Assembly: GCF_049801075.1 (NCBI RefSeq) | Contig: NZ_JBNAGG010000002.1 | Coordinates: forward strand, 124,001-188,000 | DNA: 64,000 bases | From: Maritalea sp049801075 | GTDB taxonomy: Bacteria; Pseudomonadota; Alphaproteobacteria; Rhizobiales; Devosiaceae | Direction of reading: 5' to 3' | Shown here: one piece after another, positions 50,909 through 60,345 of the stretch | Numbering within the stretch: position 1 is the stretch's first letter | Layout of the letters: each line of letters starts with the position of its first letter | The notes under the pieces: model-generated | What the model was told of the DNA's origin: nothing | Databases searched by the model: none | What the model saw: the letters and a program-made list of their open reading frames with translations, nothing else | Position numbers and translations under genes: made by a program

Positions 50909-52381
50909 CTAATTTTTAAAGCCTGTCGCTAAGTAGGCTTGTCGCTTTTCCACTAGATAGCCTTGGCGATAAATCTCGATTGTATCGAGCAGTTCCACTT
51001 GCTCAAACCGCGTTTCAAGCTCTGCGCCTAACCCCTTGCCTGAATGAGTGATGATGAGTGCATTGTCACCCAGATGTTTCGGTGCGGCAAACCAATAGCG
51101 GAATTGCGAATGGGCAGCACCAAGGTCCGTTACATCTGGATTTTGCAAGGCAAAGCCCAGCGGTGAGCTGATCGTGTAGTGCGTACCGACAATAAAATCT
51201 GGCTCGTGCACCAAGCGTAGTTCTTCAACCCATTCCGCTGTTTCTTTCCAACCGAAAGATCGTGCCGAGAAATAATCTGCAGTGCTGAAATAAGTGCGGA
51301 TCGGCAGCGCCCCGAAATTATACGCGATGATCGCGGCCAGCAGGACACCATAGGCGATATGGGAAAACAGCAGCCAGCCCCAACGGATAAAGTGGGCCAG
51401 GAACGGCAGGATGGCGATATAGGCCACTAGGTTCCAATGGAACATGATGTCAGTGGTGAGCGACAGCGCCAAAAACAAGAGGGTTGAGACCCAAAAGATA
51501 CACCGTGCCAACCCAAGCTGCGGGATGTTTTTGCTGGTTGGCCAAAGGCTTTTGGCCAGCGGCCACAGCAGGAAGGGGGAAAGGAACCCGATCATCCCGC
51601 CCAAATAGCCGATCAGGCCGCTAAAATTGTTCTCTGTGGGCAGGCCCGCATGGCGGTCGCGCAGAATAAAGGTGATGGATGAAGCGTTGGTGTTGATGTT
51701 CCAATAAATTTCGGGACCAACCACCAACAGGAAAAGCGCGAAGGCGGCGTAGCTTTGCCAGTGTTTAAATATAGAGCGGGCGTGTTTGTTGGTGAGGGCA
51801 TAAAGAAACGCTCCAGCGCCCAGCAGCACCGCGTTATATTTTGCCAATGTGGCCAAGCCCACGCATATACAAGCTGCATAGAGCCAGGTCCAAACATGTG
51901 CGCCCATTTCCATCGCTTTGAAGAATTTGATGAAGCACAGCAAGGCCAAGAGCAACAGCATCACCATCAAATGGTCGGGCAGCGCCAGCATGGTCATGGT
52001 GAGGAAAATTGGGGTGGCTAAAAACAGGGTCAGCGTGAGCGCAAAATGCTGTTTTGGCTGGTCGCTGATCTGTTTGGAGATGGCCCACAAGATCCAAATG
52101 TCTGCCAGAAAAGTTAGGATGGGACCAATGCGCAGCGCCAGCACGTTCCAGCCGAACAGTTTTGAGGCAAGCCAAAGAATCCACGCATTCAGCGGCGGAT
52201 GGTCATAATAGGAAATGGCCGGATGTTGCGACCACATCCAATAATAGGCTTCGTCGGCCACCATGTTGCCGCTGAGCCAAAAGAAAAGGCGCAGCCCCAG
52301 CAAAAGGGCAACGCCTGTGATCAATGAATATTTCAAAATAGGGCTGATAGCTTTTAGATTTTGCTGATCATTCACAAGCAT
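50909..52381 (-). CDS. GT39-type membrane glycosyltransferase (ArnT/PMT_2 family)
   Basis: A 490-residue protein with about ten helices. The first periplasmic loop holds the catalytic DEAYYWMWSQHPAISYYDHPP, matching the D-E-A-Y-Y-W start typical of ArnT-like polyprenyl-phosphate sugar transferases. A soluble C-terminal part (about 380-490) follows. It transfers a sugar from a lipid carrier on the periplasmic side. The gene starts 15 bases after psuG in the same direction, so it is probably read with psuK-psuG, though no functional link is known. Confidence 0.82.
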   Translation of the reverse strand: MLVNDQQNLKAISPILKYSLITGVALLLGLRLFFWLSGNMVADEAYYWMWSQHPAISYYDHPPLNAWILWLASKLFGWNVLALRIGPILTFLADIWILWAISKQISDQPKQHFALTLTLFLATPIFLTMTMLALPDHLMVMLLLLALLCFIKFFKAMEMGAHVWTWLYAACICVGLATLAKYNAVLLGAGAFLYALTNKHARSIFKHWQSYAAFALFLLVVGPEIYWNINTNASSITFILRDRHAGLPTENNFSGLIGYLGGMIGFLSPFLLWPLAKSLWPTSKNIPQLGLARCIFWVSTLLFLALSLTTDIMFHWNLVAYIAILPFLAHFIRWGWLLFSHIAYGVLLAAIIAYNFGALPIRTYFSTADYFSARSFGWKETAEWVEELRLVHEPDFIVGTHYTISSPLGFALQNPDVTDLGAAHSQFRYWFAAPKHLGDNALIITHSGKGLGAELETRFEQVELLDTIEIYRQGYLVEKRQAYLATGFKN

Positions 52382-52395
52382 TTGGCCCCATTTTT

Positions 52396-53304
52396 CTATC
52401 CCGTTGCGGCGATGGCAATCTCCCCGGCCAGCTTCGCATTGTTGATCAATAGCGCAATGTTGGCTTTGAGTGAACGGCCACCGCTCAATTCCACCACTTT
52501 ACCCAAAACAAATGGCGTCACAGCCGCGCCTTTCACGCCATTGGCGTCAGCTTCGGCGATGGCTTTATCGATAATGGTTTCCATCTCATCATTGCTCAAG
52601 GCGTCGGCTTCCGGCACCGGGTTGGTGAACAGCAAGCCGCTATCCGCGCCCAAGTCTCGCCAAGCATTAAAGGTGGCGGCAGCTTCGTTCACATTCTCCA
52701 CACTGTGGGGCAGGGCCATGCCGCTATCGCGGGTGTAGAAGGCGGGCAGGTTCGCGGTTTGATAACCGACGATTGGTACGCCTTGGGTTTCCAGCACTTC
52801 TAATGTCAGCGGTAGGTCGAGGATTGACTTGGCGCCAGCGCACACCACGGCAACCGGGGTTTTGCCCAGTTCGGTGAGGTCTGCAGATACGTCATATGGG
52901 TGGCCGCGATGTACGCCGCCAATGCCGCCGGTGGCAAAAATATCGATCTTTGCCGCTGCGGCCACGATCATGGTGCCCGCCACGGTGAGCGAGCCAGACT
53001 GTTTTTTGCCCAACAGGGGCGCGAAGTCGCGGCGCGAGCATTTGGCGATTGATCCGCGTTCACTTGTGGCGAAATCCTTGAGCTGCTCTTCAGACAGGCC
53101 AACGGTGACTTGCCCGTTCACAATGCCCAAAGTCGCCGGACAGGCGCCCGCTTCTTTCACGGCGTTTTCCATGGCCAAGGCAGTTTCGAGATTGCTGGGA
53201 TAGGCCATGCCGTGGGTTACCACGGTGGTTTCAAGTGCCACGATTGGGGTGTCGTTGCGGAGGGCTTCGGCAACATGTGCGCCAAATTGAAGATCAAAAT
53301 TCAT
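52396..53304 (-). CDS. psuG: Pseudouridine-5'-phosphate glycosidase
   Basis: A 302-residue protein of normal length, highly typical: TPIVALETTVVTHGMAYPSN with the catalytic Glu (E25), GQVTVGLSEEQL, FATGGIGGVHRG, VVCAGAKSILDLP and the metal/phosphate-site TNPVPEADAL. It splits the C-glycosidic bond of pseudouridine 5'-phosphate to uracil and ribose 5-phosphate. It follows psuK by 11 bases in the same operon. Confidence 0.95.
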   Translation of the reverse strand: MNFDLQFGAHVAEALRNDTPIVALETTVVTHGMAYPSNLETALAMENAVKEAGACPATLGIVNGQVTVGLSEEQLKDFATSERGSIAKCSRRDFAPLLGKKQSGSLTVAGTMIVAAAAKIDIFATGGIGGVHRGHPYDVSADLTELGKTPVAVVCAGAKSILDLPLTLEVLETQGVPIVGYQTANLPAFYTRDSGMALPHSVENVNEAAATFNAWRDLGADSGLLFTNPVPEADALSNDEMETIIDKAIAEADANGVKGAAVTPFVLGKVVELSGGRSLKANIALLINNAKLAGEIAIAATG

Positions 53305-53315
53305 GGGAGGAATCC

Positions 53316-54416
53316 TTATTGAATATGCTGCTGTGCGAATGTTTCAACCGCCGCATGGGAGAGGTCGGGGCTGTTGCGCAAGGTGGATTTTAAGGTGTGT
53401 TGCGCCGCGCCAATGCCAAACTGGGCCGCTTGGCTGAGCGGGCGTTGTTGATTAAGGCCATGCAGCGTGCCCGCCACAAAGGCATCGCCCGCGCCTGAAA
53501 CGTCCACAATTTCGGCGGCAGGCACGGCAAGGTGCTGCATATTGTTGGGTTGATCGCTTTTTGCCGCCAGATAAACGCCATTTGCGCCATCGGTCATAAT
53601 GGCGTGTGTCGCGCCGCGGGCGAGCAATGCATCCAATATGGCGTGCGGCTCTTGTTCACCAGTGGTCGCTGCCGCTTCATCTTTGTTGCAGAAGAGATAG
53701 CTGACGCCAGACAAATCTTGCGGCAAGCGTTTGAACTTGGGAATAGACACGCTGTCGATGGCCAGTTGGATCTGTTGATCGCGGCAATGGGTGATCAGCT
53801 TTGCCAACCCGTCTGCAGGCAAGTTTGTGTCGGCAAATACCAGCGCTGCACCGCTCACCAATCCAATATTGGATTGGATAAATTGGGCATCCATCTGGTT
53901 GAAAATGTCCATATCGGCCACGCCGAGATATAGGCTGCCATTCGGCTGCATGATCGCGGTGTAGGTGCCGGTGGTGCCATTGGTGCTGCGCACCATGTGG
54001 CTTAAATCAACGCCGCTTTCTGCTGTGGCGCTTATCAGCGCATCTGCCGCACCGTCGTCGCCAACAATAGACAGCAGTTTGGTGGCTTCACCCAACCGCG
54101 CTAGATTTTCCGCTACATTGCGGGCTACGCCGCCGCGGGTTTCCTCTGCGCTGGCCGGGTTGGATGTTTCCAAAATGCCGGGCTCCTTGAGCTTAAGCAC
54201 CCGGTCCATCACCGCGCCGCCAATGCATAAAATGCTTTGCTGTTGCGCCACAATATAGGCGCGACCCAAGATGAAGCCCTTGGCCTGCAGGCGCTCAATA
54301 TAATTAGCCACAGTTGCTCGTGCCACGCCCAATTGCTCGCCCAGTTCTTTCTGGCTGGCATAGGGGTGCGCGGTGATCGCGGCCAATAATCTTTGTTCTA
54401 AATCGGTGAGTGACAT
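53316..54416 (-). CDS. psuK: HTH-fused pseudouridine kinase (PfkB family)
   Basis: ATG 54416 gives 366 residues (a TTG at 54431 would add five). Residues 1-60 are a winged helix (LEQRLLAAITAHPYASQKEL, VARATVANYIERLQAKGF). From about 65 a PfkB kinase follows: ILCIGGAVMDRVLKL, GGVARNVAENLARLG and DVSGAGDAFVAG with the catalytic Asp. It phosphorylates pseudouridine for PsuG. The extra HTH suggests a bifunctional kinase-regulator, like E. coli YeiI in layout. A 41-base palindrome ends 4 bases before the start codon. Confidence 0.9.
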   Translation of the reverse strand: MSLTDLEQRLLAAITAHPYASQKELGEQLGVARATVANYIERLQAKGFILGRAYIVAQQQSILCIGGAVMDRVLKLKEPGILETSNPASAEETRGGVARNVAENLARLGEATKLLSIVGDDGAADALISATAESGVDLSHMVRSTNGTTGTYTAIMQPNGSLYLGVADMDIFNQMDAQFIQSNIGLVSGAALVFADTNLPADGLAKLITHCRDQQIQLAIDSVSIPKFKRLPQDLSGVSYLFCNKDEAAATTGEQEPHAILDALLARGATHAIMTDGANGVYLAAKSDQPNNMQHLAVPAAEIVDVSGAGDAFVAGTLHGLNQQRPLSQAAQFGIGAAQHTLKSTLRNSPDLSHAAVETFAQQHIQ

Positions 54417-54420
54417 GCGC

Positions 54421-54461
54421 CTATATTGCAAAAGTTTGTTTTATAAACATTTGCAATATAG
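54421..54461. promoter_or_regulatory. 41-base palindromic operator of the psuK-psuG operon
   Basis: CTATATTGCAAA (54421-54432) and TTTGCAATATAG (54450-54461) are perfect 12-base inverted arms; four further inner positions (GTTT/AAAC) also pair. The site covers the TATAAA-like promoter core and reaches to four bases from the psuK ATG, so binding would block transcription. The N-terminal HTH of PsuK is the obvious candidate ligand. It could also form an RNA hairpin. Confidence 0.7.
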
Positions 54462-54478
54462 ATTCTTGGTGCGCTTGT

Positions 54479-55336
54479 CTAGCCCTTCACGATTGGTGTT
54501 TCCGGGCGTGCGCCCCATTCGGACCAAGAGCCATCATAAAGCCGGGTGTTTTTGTGGCCCAAAATTTCGAGCACCAGCAGGATCACACAGGCGGTGACGC
54601 CAGAGCCACACGTGGCGATCGTGGGTTTGGTGCTGTCGAATTTCTCGTTCACGATGCGGGCGAGCTCGGCCTTTGGCAGCAGCCTGCCGTCGTCATCTAA
54701 AAATCTTGCATAGTGCAGATTTTCTGCGCCGGGCATATGGCCGGCGCGCATGCCTTCTCGCGGCTCGTCAGTTTCGCCTTTAAAGCGGCCGGGGCCGCGC
54801 GCATCGAGAATATTGCAGCTTTGGTCGCCTTTGTTCACCAGCTCCAGCAACTCATCGAACGGCGCTACTTTGTGCACATCGAACTTGGCGGAAAAATTGC
54901 CTGCTTCTTTTGGGGCGGATTTGCCGCCTTCCGTTGGCAGTCCCTTTTGGTCCCAAAATGGAAAGCCGCCATTGAGAATGCGTACATTTTGCGCGCCCAT
55001 TTGGGTTAGCATCCACCAGGCGCGAGCGGCAGAGAACAAGCCTTGTGTGTCATAAACTATGATTTCATCGTCATTATTTACGCCCAGCTTTTGCATTTGC
55101 GCTTCGAAGAAATGGGCGCTGGGCATGGTGTGTGAAAGGCTGGAATTTGGATCAGAAAGTTCTTTGATCGAATAGAACAAAGCGCCGGGGATGTGCCATT
55201 CTTCAAATTCTTTTGCAGCGTCGCGGTTGGCGTTGGGTAGATGCATGGAGGCATCAAAAATCACAAGATTTTCTTGCCCTAGCTTTTCGGCCAGTTCGTC
55301 GGCCTCAATAATGTATTGCTCTAAATTGTCACTCAT
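54479..55336 (-). CDS. sseA: 3-mercaptopyruvate sulfurtransferase
   Basis: A 285-residue two-rhodanese-domain protein. The catalytic C243 is in CGSGVTA, the mercaptopyruvate-type loop (thiosulfate enzymes have charged residues there). Other landmarks are FDASMHLPNANRDA, HIPGALF, GLFSAARAWWML, LDARGPGRFKGE and the C-terminal YDGSWSEWG. It moves sulfur from 3-mercaptopyruvate to thiol acceptors. It is transcribed alone towards psuK. Confidence 0.93.
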   Translation of the reverse strand: MSDNLEQYIIEADELAEKLGQENLVIFDASMHLPNANRDAAKEFEEWHIPGALFYSIKELSDPNSSLSHTMPSAHFFEAQMQKLGVNNDDEIIVYDTQGLFSAARAWWMLTQMGAQNVRILNGGFPFWDQKGLPTEGGKSAPKEAGNFSAKFDVHKVAPFDELLELVNKGDQSCNILDARGPGRFKGETDEPREGMRAGHMPGAENLHYARFLDDDGRLLPKAELARIVNEKFDSTKPTIATCGSGVTACVILLVLEILGHKNTRLYDGSWSEWGARPETPIVKG

Positions 55337-55428
55337 AAATCTGCCTTTGCGTTTGATGCGGCATCAATTGGCCATTGTAATTGTGTCAATCAATGGTAGT
55401 AGAGCCTAAACAGGAATGTAGACACAAT

Positions 55429-57237
55429 ATGGCCAGCGCAGTTCTTTCACTTCAAGATATTTTTCTCACCTTTGGCGGTACCCCGCTTTTGGAAGGGGCG
55501 GAGCTATTTGTGGCGCCGGGCGAGCGCATTGCGTTGGTGGGCCGCAACGGGTCTGGCAAGTCGACCTTGCTCAAGATATTGGCAGGCGATGTTGAAGCGG
55601 ATAGCGGCACGCGCTTTGTGCAGCCGGGGGTGACCTGGCGCTATTTGCAACAAGAGCCAGATTTAAGTGCTTACGACACTGTGTTGGATTATGTGCAGGA
55701 TGGTCTGGTGGATGGCGACGATCAATATCGTGCGCCCTATTTGCTCGGTGAGTTGGGGCTTGATCCTGAGGCATCGCCAAAAGGTCTTTCAGGCGGCGAG
55801 GCACGCCGCGCGGCGCTTGCCCGTACATTGGCACCGGAGCCAGATGTATTGCTGCTGGACGAGCCAACTAACCATTTGGATTTGCCTGCCATTGAGTGGC
55901 TGCAAGATGAATTGAAAAGCATGAAATCGGCGATGGTGATCATTTCGCACGATAGACGCTTCCTTTCAGATTTGACCCAATCCACCGTATGGCTGGACCG
56001 TGGACGCACCCGCCAAACCAGCCAAGGCTTTGCTCATTTTGAGCAATGGCGAGATGAGCTGCTGGCGCAGGAAGAGTTGGAACAGCACAAGCTGGATCGG
56101 CAGATTGTGCGCGAGGAGCATTGGGTACGCTATGGCGTGACTGCGCGGCGCAAACGCAATGTGCGCCGCATGTCGGAGCTCGCCGATCTGCGACAGAAAC
56201 GTGCCGACCATCGCGGGGCGACAGGCAATGTGAAGATGCAGGCTACGGAAGGCCAACAGTCCGGTGCCATTGTTGCCGATGTGAAAAATGTGTCGAAGAA
56301 CTTTGGCGATCTGACCATCGTGAAAGACTTCACGCTGCGCGTGATGCGCGGCGACCGGTTGGGCATTGTCGGGCCGAATGGCGCAGGCAAATCCACATTG
56401 ATCAAACTGATCACAGGTGAGCTGACGCCAGATGAAGGCGAGGTGCAATTGGGCACCAAGCTCGAAATTGCGGTGCTGGACCAGAAGCGGGCCCAGCTTG
56501 ATCCTGAAACCAGCCTGAAAGATAGCCTAACGGGCGGCGGCAGTGACAATATTGTCATTGGCGATCAGACCAAGCATGTGGTCGGCTATATGAAGGATTT
56601 CCTGTTCTCGCCGGAGCAAGCAGGCACTGCGGTGGGCAAATTGTCAGGTGGCGAGCGGGCGCGGGTGTTGCTGGCCAAAGCCATGGCGCAACCATCCAAC
56701 CTGTTGATCCTTGACGAACCGACCAATGATTTGGATTTGGAAACGCTAGATTTGCTGCAGGAAATGCTGGCCGATTATCATGGTACGGTGATCGTCGTCA
56801 GCCACGACCGTGACTTTTTGGACCGCGTGGCCACGTCCATTTTGGTGCATGAAGGCGGTGGTCATTGGCATGAATACGCAGGGGGATATTCTGACATGGT
56901 GGCCCTGCGCGGCCATGGGGTTGGACAACGCAAGCGCGAAGATAAGCCCAAAAAGGACAAGCCAAAATCCAATACAGCATCCGCCGCGCCTAAACCGCAG
57001 AAGAAGCTGAGCTTCAAGCATAAACATGCACTGGAAACCTTGCCCAAACTGATGGAAGAGCTTGAAGCCAAAGTTGCGAAATTAAATGGCGAGTTGGCCG
57101 ATCCGGAACTTTATGCAAAGTCGCCTGAAAAGTTCCAAAAGCTAACCGAAGAGCTGGGTGCAACACAGCAAAAGCTGGACGCGGCGGGAGAAGAGTGGCT
57201 TGAGATTGAAATGATGCGCGAGGAAATTGAGGGATAG
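55429..57237 (+). CDS. ABC-F family ATPase (Uup-like)
   Basis: ATG 55429 gives 602 residues. Two soluble ABC domains without membrane parts: first Walker A GRNGSGKST with LSGGEARRAALARTL and LLLDEPTNHLD, second Walker A GPNGAGKST with LSGGERARVLLAKAM and LLILDEPTNDLD. A linker and a charged coiled-coil tail (about 540-602, LMEELEAKVAKLNGEL) identify the Uup subtype. ABC-F proteins act on ribosomes or, for Uup, on branched DNA. Confidence 0.93.
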   Translation: MASAVLSLQDIFLTFGGTPLLEGAELFVAPGERIALVGRNGSGKSTLLKILAGDVEADSGTRFVQPGVTWRYLQQEPDLSAYDTVLDYVQDGLVDGDDQYRAPYLLGELGLDPEASPKGLSGGEARRAALARTLAPEPDVLLLDEPTNHLDLPAIEWLQDELKSMKSAMVIISHDRRFLSDLTQSTVWLDRGRTRQTSQGFAHFEQWRDELLAQEELEQHKLDRQIVREEHWVRYGVTARRKRNVRRMSELADLRQKRADHRGATGNVKMQATEGQQSGAIVADVKNVSKNFGDLTIVKDFTLRVMRGDRLGIVGPNGAGKSTLIKLITGELTPDEGEVQLGTKLEIAVLDQKRAQLDPETSLKDSLTGGGSDNIVIGDQTKHVVGYMKDFLFSPEQAGTAVGKLSGGERARVLLAKAMAQPSNLLILDEPTNDLDLETLDLLQEMLADYHGTVIVVSHDRDFLDRVATSILVHEGGGHWHEYAGGYSDMVALRGHGVGQRKREDKPKKDKPKSNTASAAPKPQKKLSFKHKHALETLPKLMEELEAKVAKLNGELADPELYAKSPEKFQKLTEELGATQQKLDAAGEEWLEIEMMREEIEG

Positions 57238-57305
57238 TCTCCCTTGCCGCTTTTTAGAAATTGGTCTAACCATTAGGGCTGCAGTTCTTTTTATAGTTGG
57301 CCAAC

Positions 57306-58187
57306 ATGGAATTATCGACCCCTCGCGCACTGCTTTTGGCAGTGGCTGCCATCGCTGTTTTGAGCTTTATGGATGTGAACATCAAGGCTTTGTCCGCAGA
57401 TGTGACCACCATCCAAATCCTGTTTTTCCGTCAGGCTGTGGCCGCGCTCATTCTTGGTGGGTTGGTGCTGGCGAAGCGATCACGTTTTCCCACAAAAGCG
57501 CAATTGCCCGGGCACTTTTTGCGCGCCATGTTGGTGGGGGCCACGGCTTACTCTTTCTTTTACGCAATCGGCAAATTGCCGCTGGTGTTGGTGACATCGG
57601 TTTTCATGTCTGCGCCATTGATGGTCAGCTTGATGGGCGTGATCTTCCTCAAGGAAGAAGTCAGCAAAACGCTCGTATTCGGCACCATTTTGGGCTTTGC
57701 TGGGGCCATGGTGATTGTGTTGGGCGGCGGCAGTGACGATATTGCCTTGAGCGATGATACATTTGCTTGGATTGCGACGATCTTTGCGCCTGCCGCCTAT
57801 GCACTTGGAGTGGTGGTGATGAAAAATCAAACCAAGCAAGCGGATGCGATTGCGATTACATTTCTGCAGGCCGCTTTCGTCGGTATTTGTGTTTTGCCGT
57901 TTGTGATTTTCCAGTTTGAAATACCCAATGTTGAAGTGGGCGCCCGCTTGGTTGGCGTTGGTGTTTTGGGGGCGTTTGGCTTTTTGATGTTTGTGTCGGC
58001 GCTCAAACATTTGCCCGCCTCTGTGTTTGTACTCACTGAAAATACCGCCTTGCTCTGGGCCGCGCTGTTTGGCTTTATCTTTTTTGCTGAAGTGCCTGCG
58101 CTTACCACGTGGATTGGCGCCTTTATGATCATTGTTGCCTGTCTGCTTGCTGCGCGCAAACAAGTGCGGCGCACACCGAAACGATGA
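57306..58187 (+). CDS. DMT-family (EamA) transporter, first of a tandem pair
   Basis: ATG 57306 gives 293 residues, ten predicted helices in two EamA repeats. Landmarks: SFMDVNIKALSADVTTIQIL in the first repeat, PLVLVTSVFMSAPLMVSL, and the second repeat ending NTALLWAALFGFIFFAEVP. A metabolite exporter of unknown substrate. Its stop overlaps the next DMT gene as ATGA. The two products are only loosely alike, so this is an old duplication or a heteromeric pair. Confidence 0.88.
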   Translation: MELSTPRALLLAVAAIAVLSFMDVNIKALSADVTTIQILFFRQAVAALILGGLVLAKRSRFPTKAQLPGHFLRAMLVGATAYSFFYAIGKLPLVLVTSVFMSAPLMVSLMGVIFLKEEVSKTLVFGTILGFAGAMVIVLGGGSDDIALSDDTFAWIATIFAPAAYALGVVVMKNQTKQADAIAITFLQAAFVGICVLPFVIFQFEIPNVEVGARLVGVGVLGAFGFLMFVSALKHLPASVFVLTENTALLWAALFGFIFFAEVPALTTWIGAFMIIVACLLAARKQVRRTPKR

Positions 58188-59071
58188 GCAAGTTGCTCCA
58201 CCGCATAAAGCCTTCCGCTTTGGGGTTGGCGCTTTTGGCCATGTTTGCCTTTGCCGTGATGGATGCGCTGGTGAAGGTGCTGGTGGTTAGCCTGCCTGTG
58301 GGGCAGGTGGCGTTTCTGCGTACGCTGGGCAGTGCGTTGATCTTTTTCGTCGTTGCCCTTTGGGGGCAGCATCTTCATTTTGCTGGTGTGCAATGGCGCT
58401 TGCATCTGTTGCGGGCGGCGGGAGCCGCTCTGGTGACGCTATGCATGTATTTTGCACTCGCCAACTTTGCCCTTGTCACCGTCGCCGCCTTCGCGTTGAC
58501 CGGGCAGTTGATCAGCACGCTTTATGGTGGGGTGTTTTTCAACGAAAAATTTGATGGCAAAATTGCCGTGGCCTTGTTGGTGGGGCTGCTCGGGGCTTTG
58601 CTGTTTTTGGTCAGCGAAGGCTTGTTCTCTGCGCAGATCAGCCTCTCGCTTTTGCCGCTCTTGGCGCTTATTGCAGTGCCAATTTTGGAAGCAACCTTAT
58701 TGGCTTTTCTTAAGTTTCATACGCAAAAGGAAGGCCCGATATTGATGTCATTTATTCAGCTTTCCTTGGCCGCGCTTATCCTGTCTCCGGGCCTTGCGCA
58801 ATATGTACCTTTGAGCGCTGACCAGTGGGGCATATTGGCTGCAACTTGCGTGGTTGGCGCCTTTGCGGGGTACTGGTCTGTTATTGCGCTGAAGCAATTG
58901 CCGGTTGGCGTTTTTGCGATCACCGACAATACCAGCGTGGTGTGGGCTGCCCTGTTGGGCCTCGTTCTGTTTTCGCATGTGCCCACGCCGTTGCAATGGG
59001 CGGGGGCGGCGCTGATTTTCGCCAGCTGCTATTTTCTGTCGGTCTATCTGACGCCAAAGGATGAGGCCTAA
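58184..59071 (+). CDS. DMT-family (EamA) transporter, second of a tandem pair
   Basis: ATG 58184, overlapping the preceding stop, gives 295 residues with ten helices: MFAFAVMDALVKVLVVSLPV in repeat one, LVTVAAFALTGQLISTLYGG, and NTSVVWAALLGLVLFSHVP near the end, mirroring the first transporter. Coupled translation suggests the two work together or in the same condition. The end overlaps the DUF3224 gene by four bases. Confidence 0.88.
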   Translation: MSKLLHRIKPSALGLALLAMFAFAVMDALVKVLVVSLPVGQVAFLRTLGSALIFFVVALWGQHLHFAGVQWRLHLLRAAGAALVTLCMYFALANFALVTVAAFALTGQLISTLYGGVFFNEKFDGKIAVALLVGLLGALLFLVSEGLFSAQISLSLLPLLALIAVPILEATLLAFLKFHTQKEGPILMSFIQLSLAALILSPGLAQYVPLSADQWGILAATCVVGAFAGYWSVIALKQLPVGVFAITDNTSVVWAALLGLVLFSHVPTPLQWAGAALIFASCYFLSVYLTPKDEA

Positions 59072-59457
59072 AGCGATATATCCAAGTGCCAATTGACCTT
59101 ATTGGTGTGTCCCGCTTCATAGCCGCCTTGGCCAGTTGCGCCTTCAAATTCGCCCGTGCCGGAACCTTCAACAATTTGCCAATGTGTTGTGGCTTTGTCC
59201 GCCGCCCAAGTGCCGGTTTCCAAAATGGTCAGCGTGCCCGGTTCGCCATTTAGGCTGCCGTTAAACAGGCGAAACCCATGATAGGTTGCGGTGCCTTCAT
59301 CGCAATAAAAGAGCTGCATTTTGATGCTGGCTTTGCCTTGCAGATCGCCTTCAAACTCTTCTTTCACCAGTGCTTCGCTGAATTTTTGTTGGTCGTTGAT
59401 CTGCTCGACCACGGTTTCATCCCAAGATTGATGGCTATAGGTGCCCGTAAGTTTCAT
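59068..59457 (-). CDS. DUF3224 family protein
   Basis: ATG 59457 behind AAGGAAA gives 129 residues; the longer frame is AT-poor and overlaps the AraC gene promoter. The fold is a small beta-barrel-like protein (LTGTYSHQSWDETVV, GSGTGEFEGATGQGGYEA). The TGEFEGATGQG motif is the family landmark and recalls allene-oxide-cyclase-like barrels. Role unknown. It is divergent from the AraC regulator, which may control it. Confidence 0.78.
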   Translation of the reverse strand: MKLTGTYSHQSWDETVVEQINDQQKFSEALVKEEFEGDLQGKASIKMQLFYCDEGTATYHGFRLFNGSLNGEPGTLTILETGTWAADKATTHWQIVEGSGTGEFEGATGQGGYEAGHTNKVNWHLDISL

Positions 59458-59532
59458 GCTGTTTTTCCTTGTTGATCTGGCCCTAGCTTGGCAAAGTCTG
59501 TTGATGATGAATTGTAATTTCGCGACAAGCTG

Positions 59533-60345
59533 ATGGAAAAATCTGATCCCAATCTTGGCCCGGCCCGTGGCTTGATTGCCAAACATGTTTCAATGGCTGA
59601 ATTTGACCTGACGCGCATTGCGCCTTCGGCTGAAGCTGGGCGTTGGGTTGAAAATTATTGGGTGATTGAGTGGGATCGGGGAGATCGGCCTGTTTACCGG
59701 CAAGAGAATTTGCCACACCCGAGTGCACATTTGGTTTTAGACCCGCAAGCGGGCTCTGGCCTATTTGGGGTGCAAACAAACCGCTTCTTTTATGAACTCT
59801 CAGGAAAGGGGCGCGTGATTGGCCTCAAGTTTCGGCCCGGCTATTTATATGAGCTTTGGCAGCAACCCATCGCCACGCTAACAGATCGCCATGAGGTCAA
59901 CCTATCGCCATTGGGCGTGGATTTGCGCGCCTTGGAGGCAGAGTTTGTTGCCTTGGATAAACCCGCTGACATGGCAGAAAGGCTGGATCAGCATTTTGCG
60001 GCCATTGAAGCTGATGAAGATGCTAAAGCCAAACAGGTGCACGATTTGGTGCAAATGGTTGAGGCAGATGCCGATTTGACGCGCATGTCGGAATTGGCCA
60101 CGAAATCCGGCCTAAATGCACGGCAATTGCAGCGGTTGTTTGCGCAATATATTGGCGTGTCGCCCAAGTGGGTAATTGATCGCTATCGGATGATTGAGGC
60201 GGTGGACGCCATCAATCAAGGCGAAGAGCGCTCTTTGACAGAGCTGGCACATCGCCTTGGTTATTTTGATCAGGCGCACTTCACCAAAGCCTTCTCTGCT
60301 TTGGTTGGTCGCACGCCGCAGCAGCTATTGGCGCAATCGGCTTAG
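59533..60345 (+). CDS. AraC-family transcriptional regulator
   Basis: A 270-residue regulator. The N-terminal part (about 20-150) has the small DUF6597-like domain (RWVENYWVIEWDR, LPHPSAHLVLDPQAG, VIGLKFRPGYLYELW). The C-terminal double HTH spans about 165-265 (KSGLNARQLQRLFAQYIGVS and LAHRLGYFDQAHFTKAFSAL). No ribosome-binding site stands out. It may regulate the divergent DUF3224 gene. Confidence 0.87.
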   Translation: MEKSDPNLGPARGLIAKHVSMAEFDLTRIAPSAEAGRWVENYWVIEWDRGDRPVYRQENLPHPSAHLVLDPQAGSGLFGVQTNRFFYELSGKGRVIGLKFRPGYLYELWQQPIATLTDRHEVNLSPLGVDLRALEAEFVALDKPADMAERLDQHFAAIEADEDAKAKQVHDLVQMVEADADLTRMSELATKSGLNARQLQRLFAQYIGVSPKWVIDRYRMIEAVDAINQGEERSLTELAHRLGYFDQAHFTKAFSALVGRTPQQLLAQSA

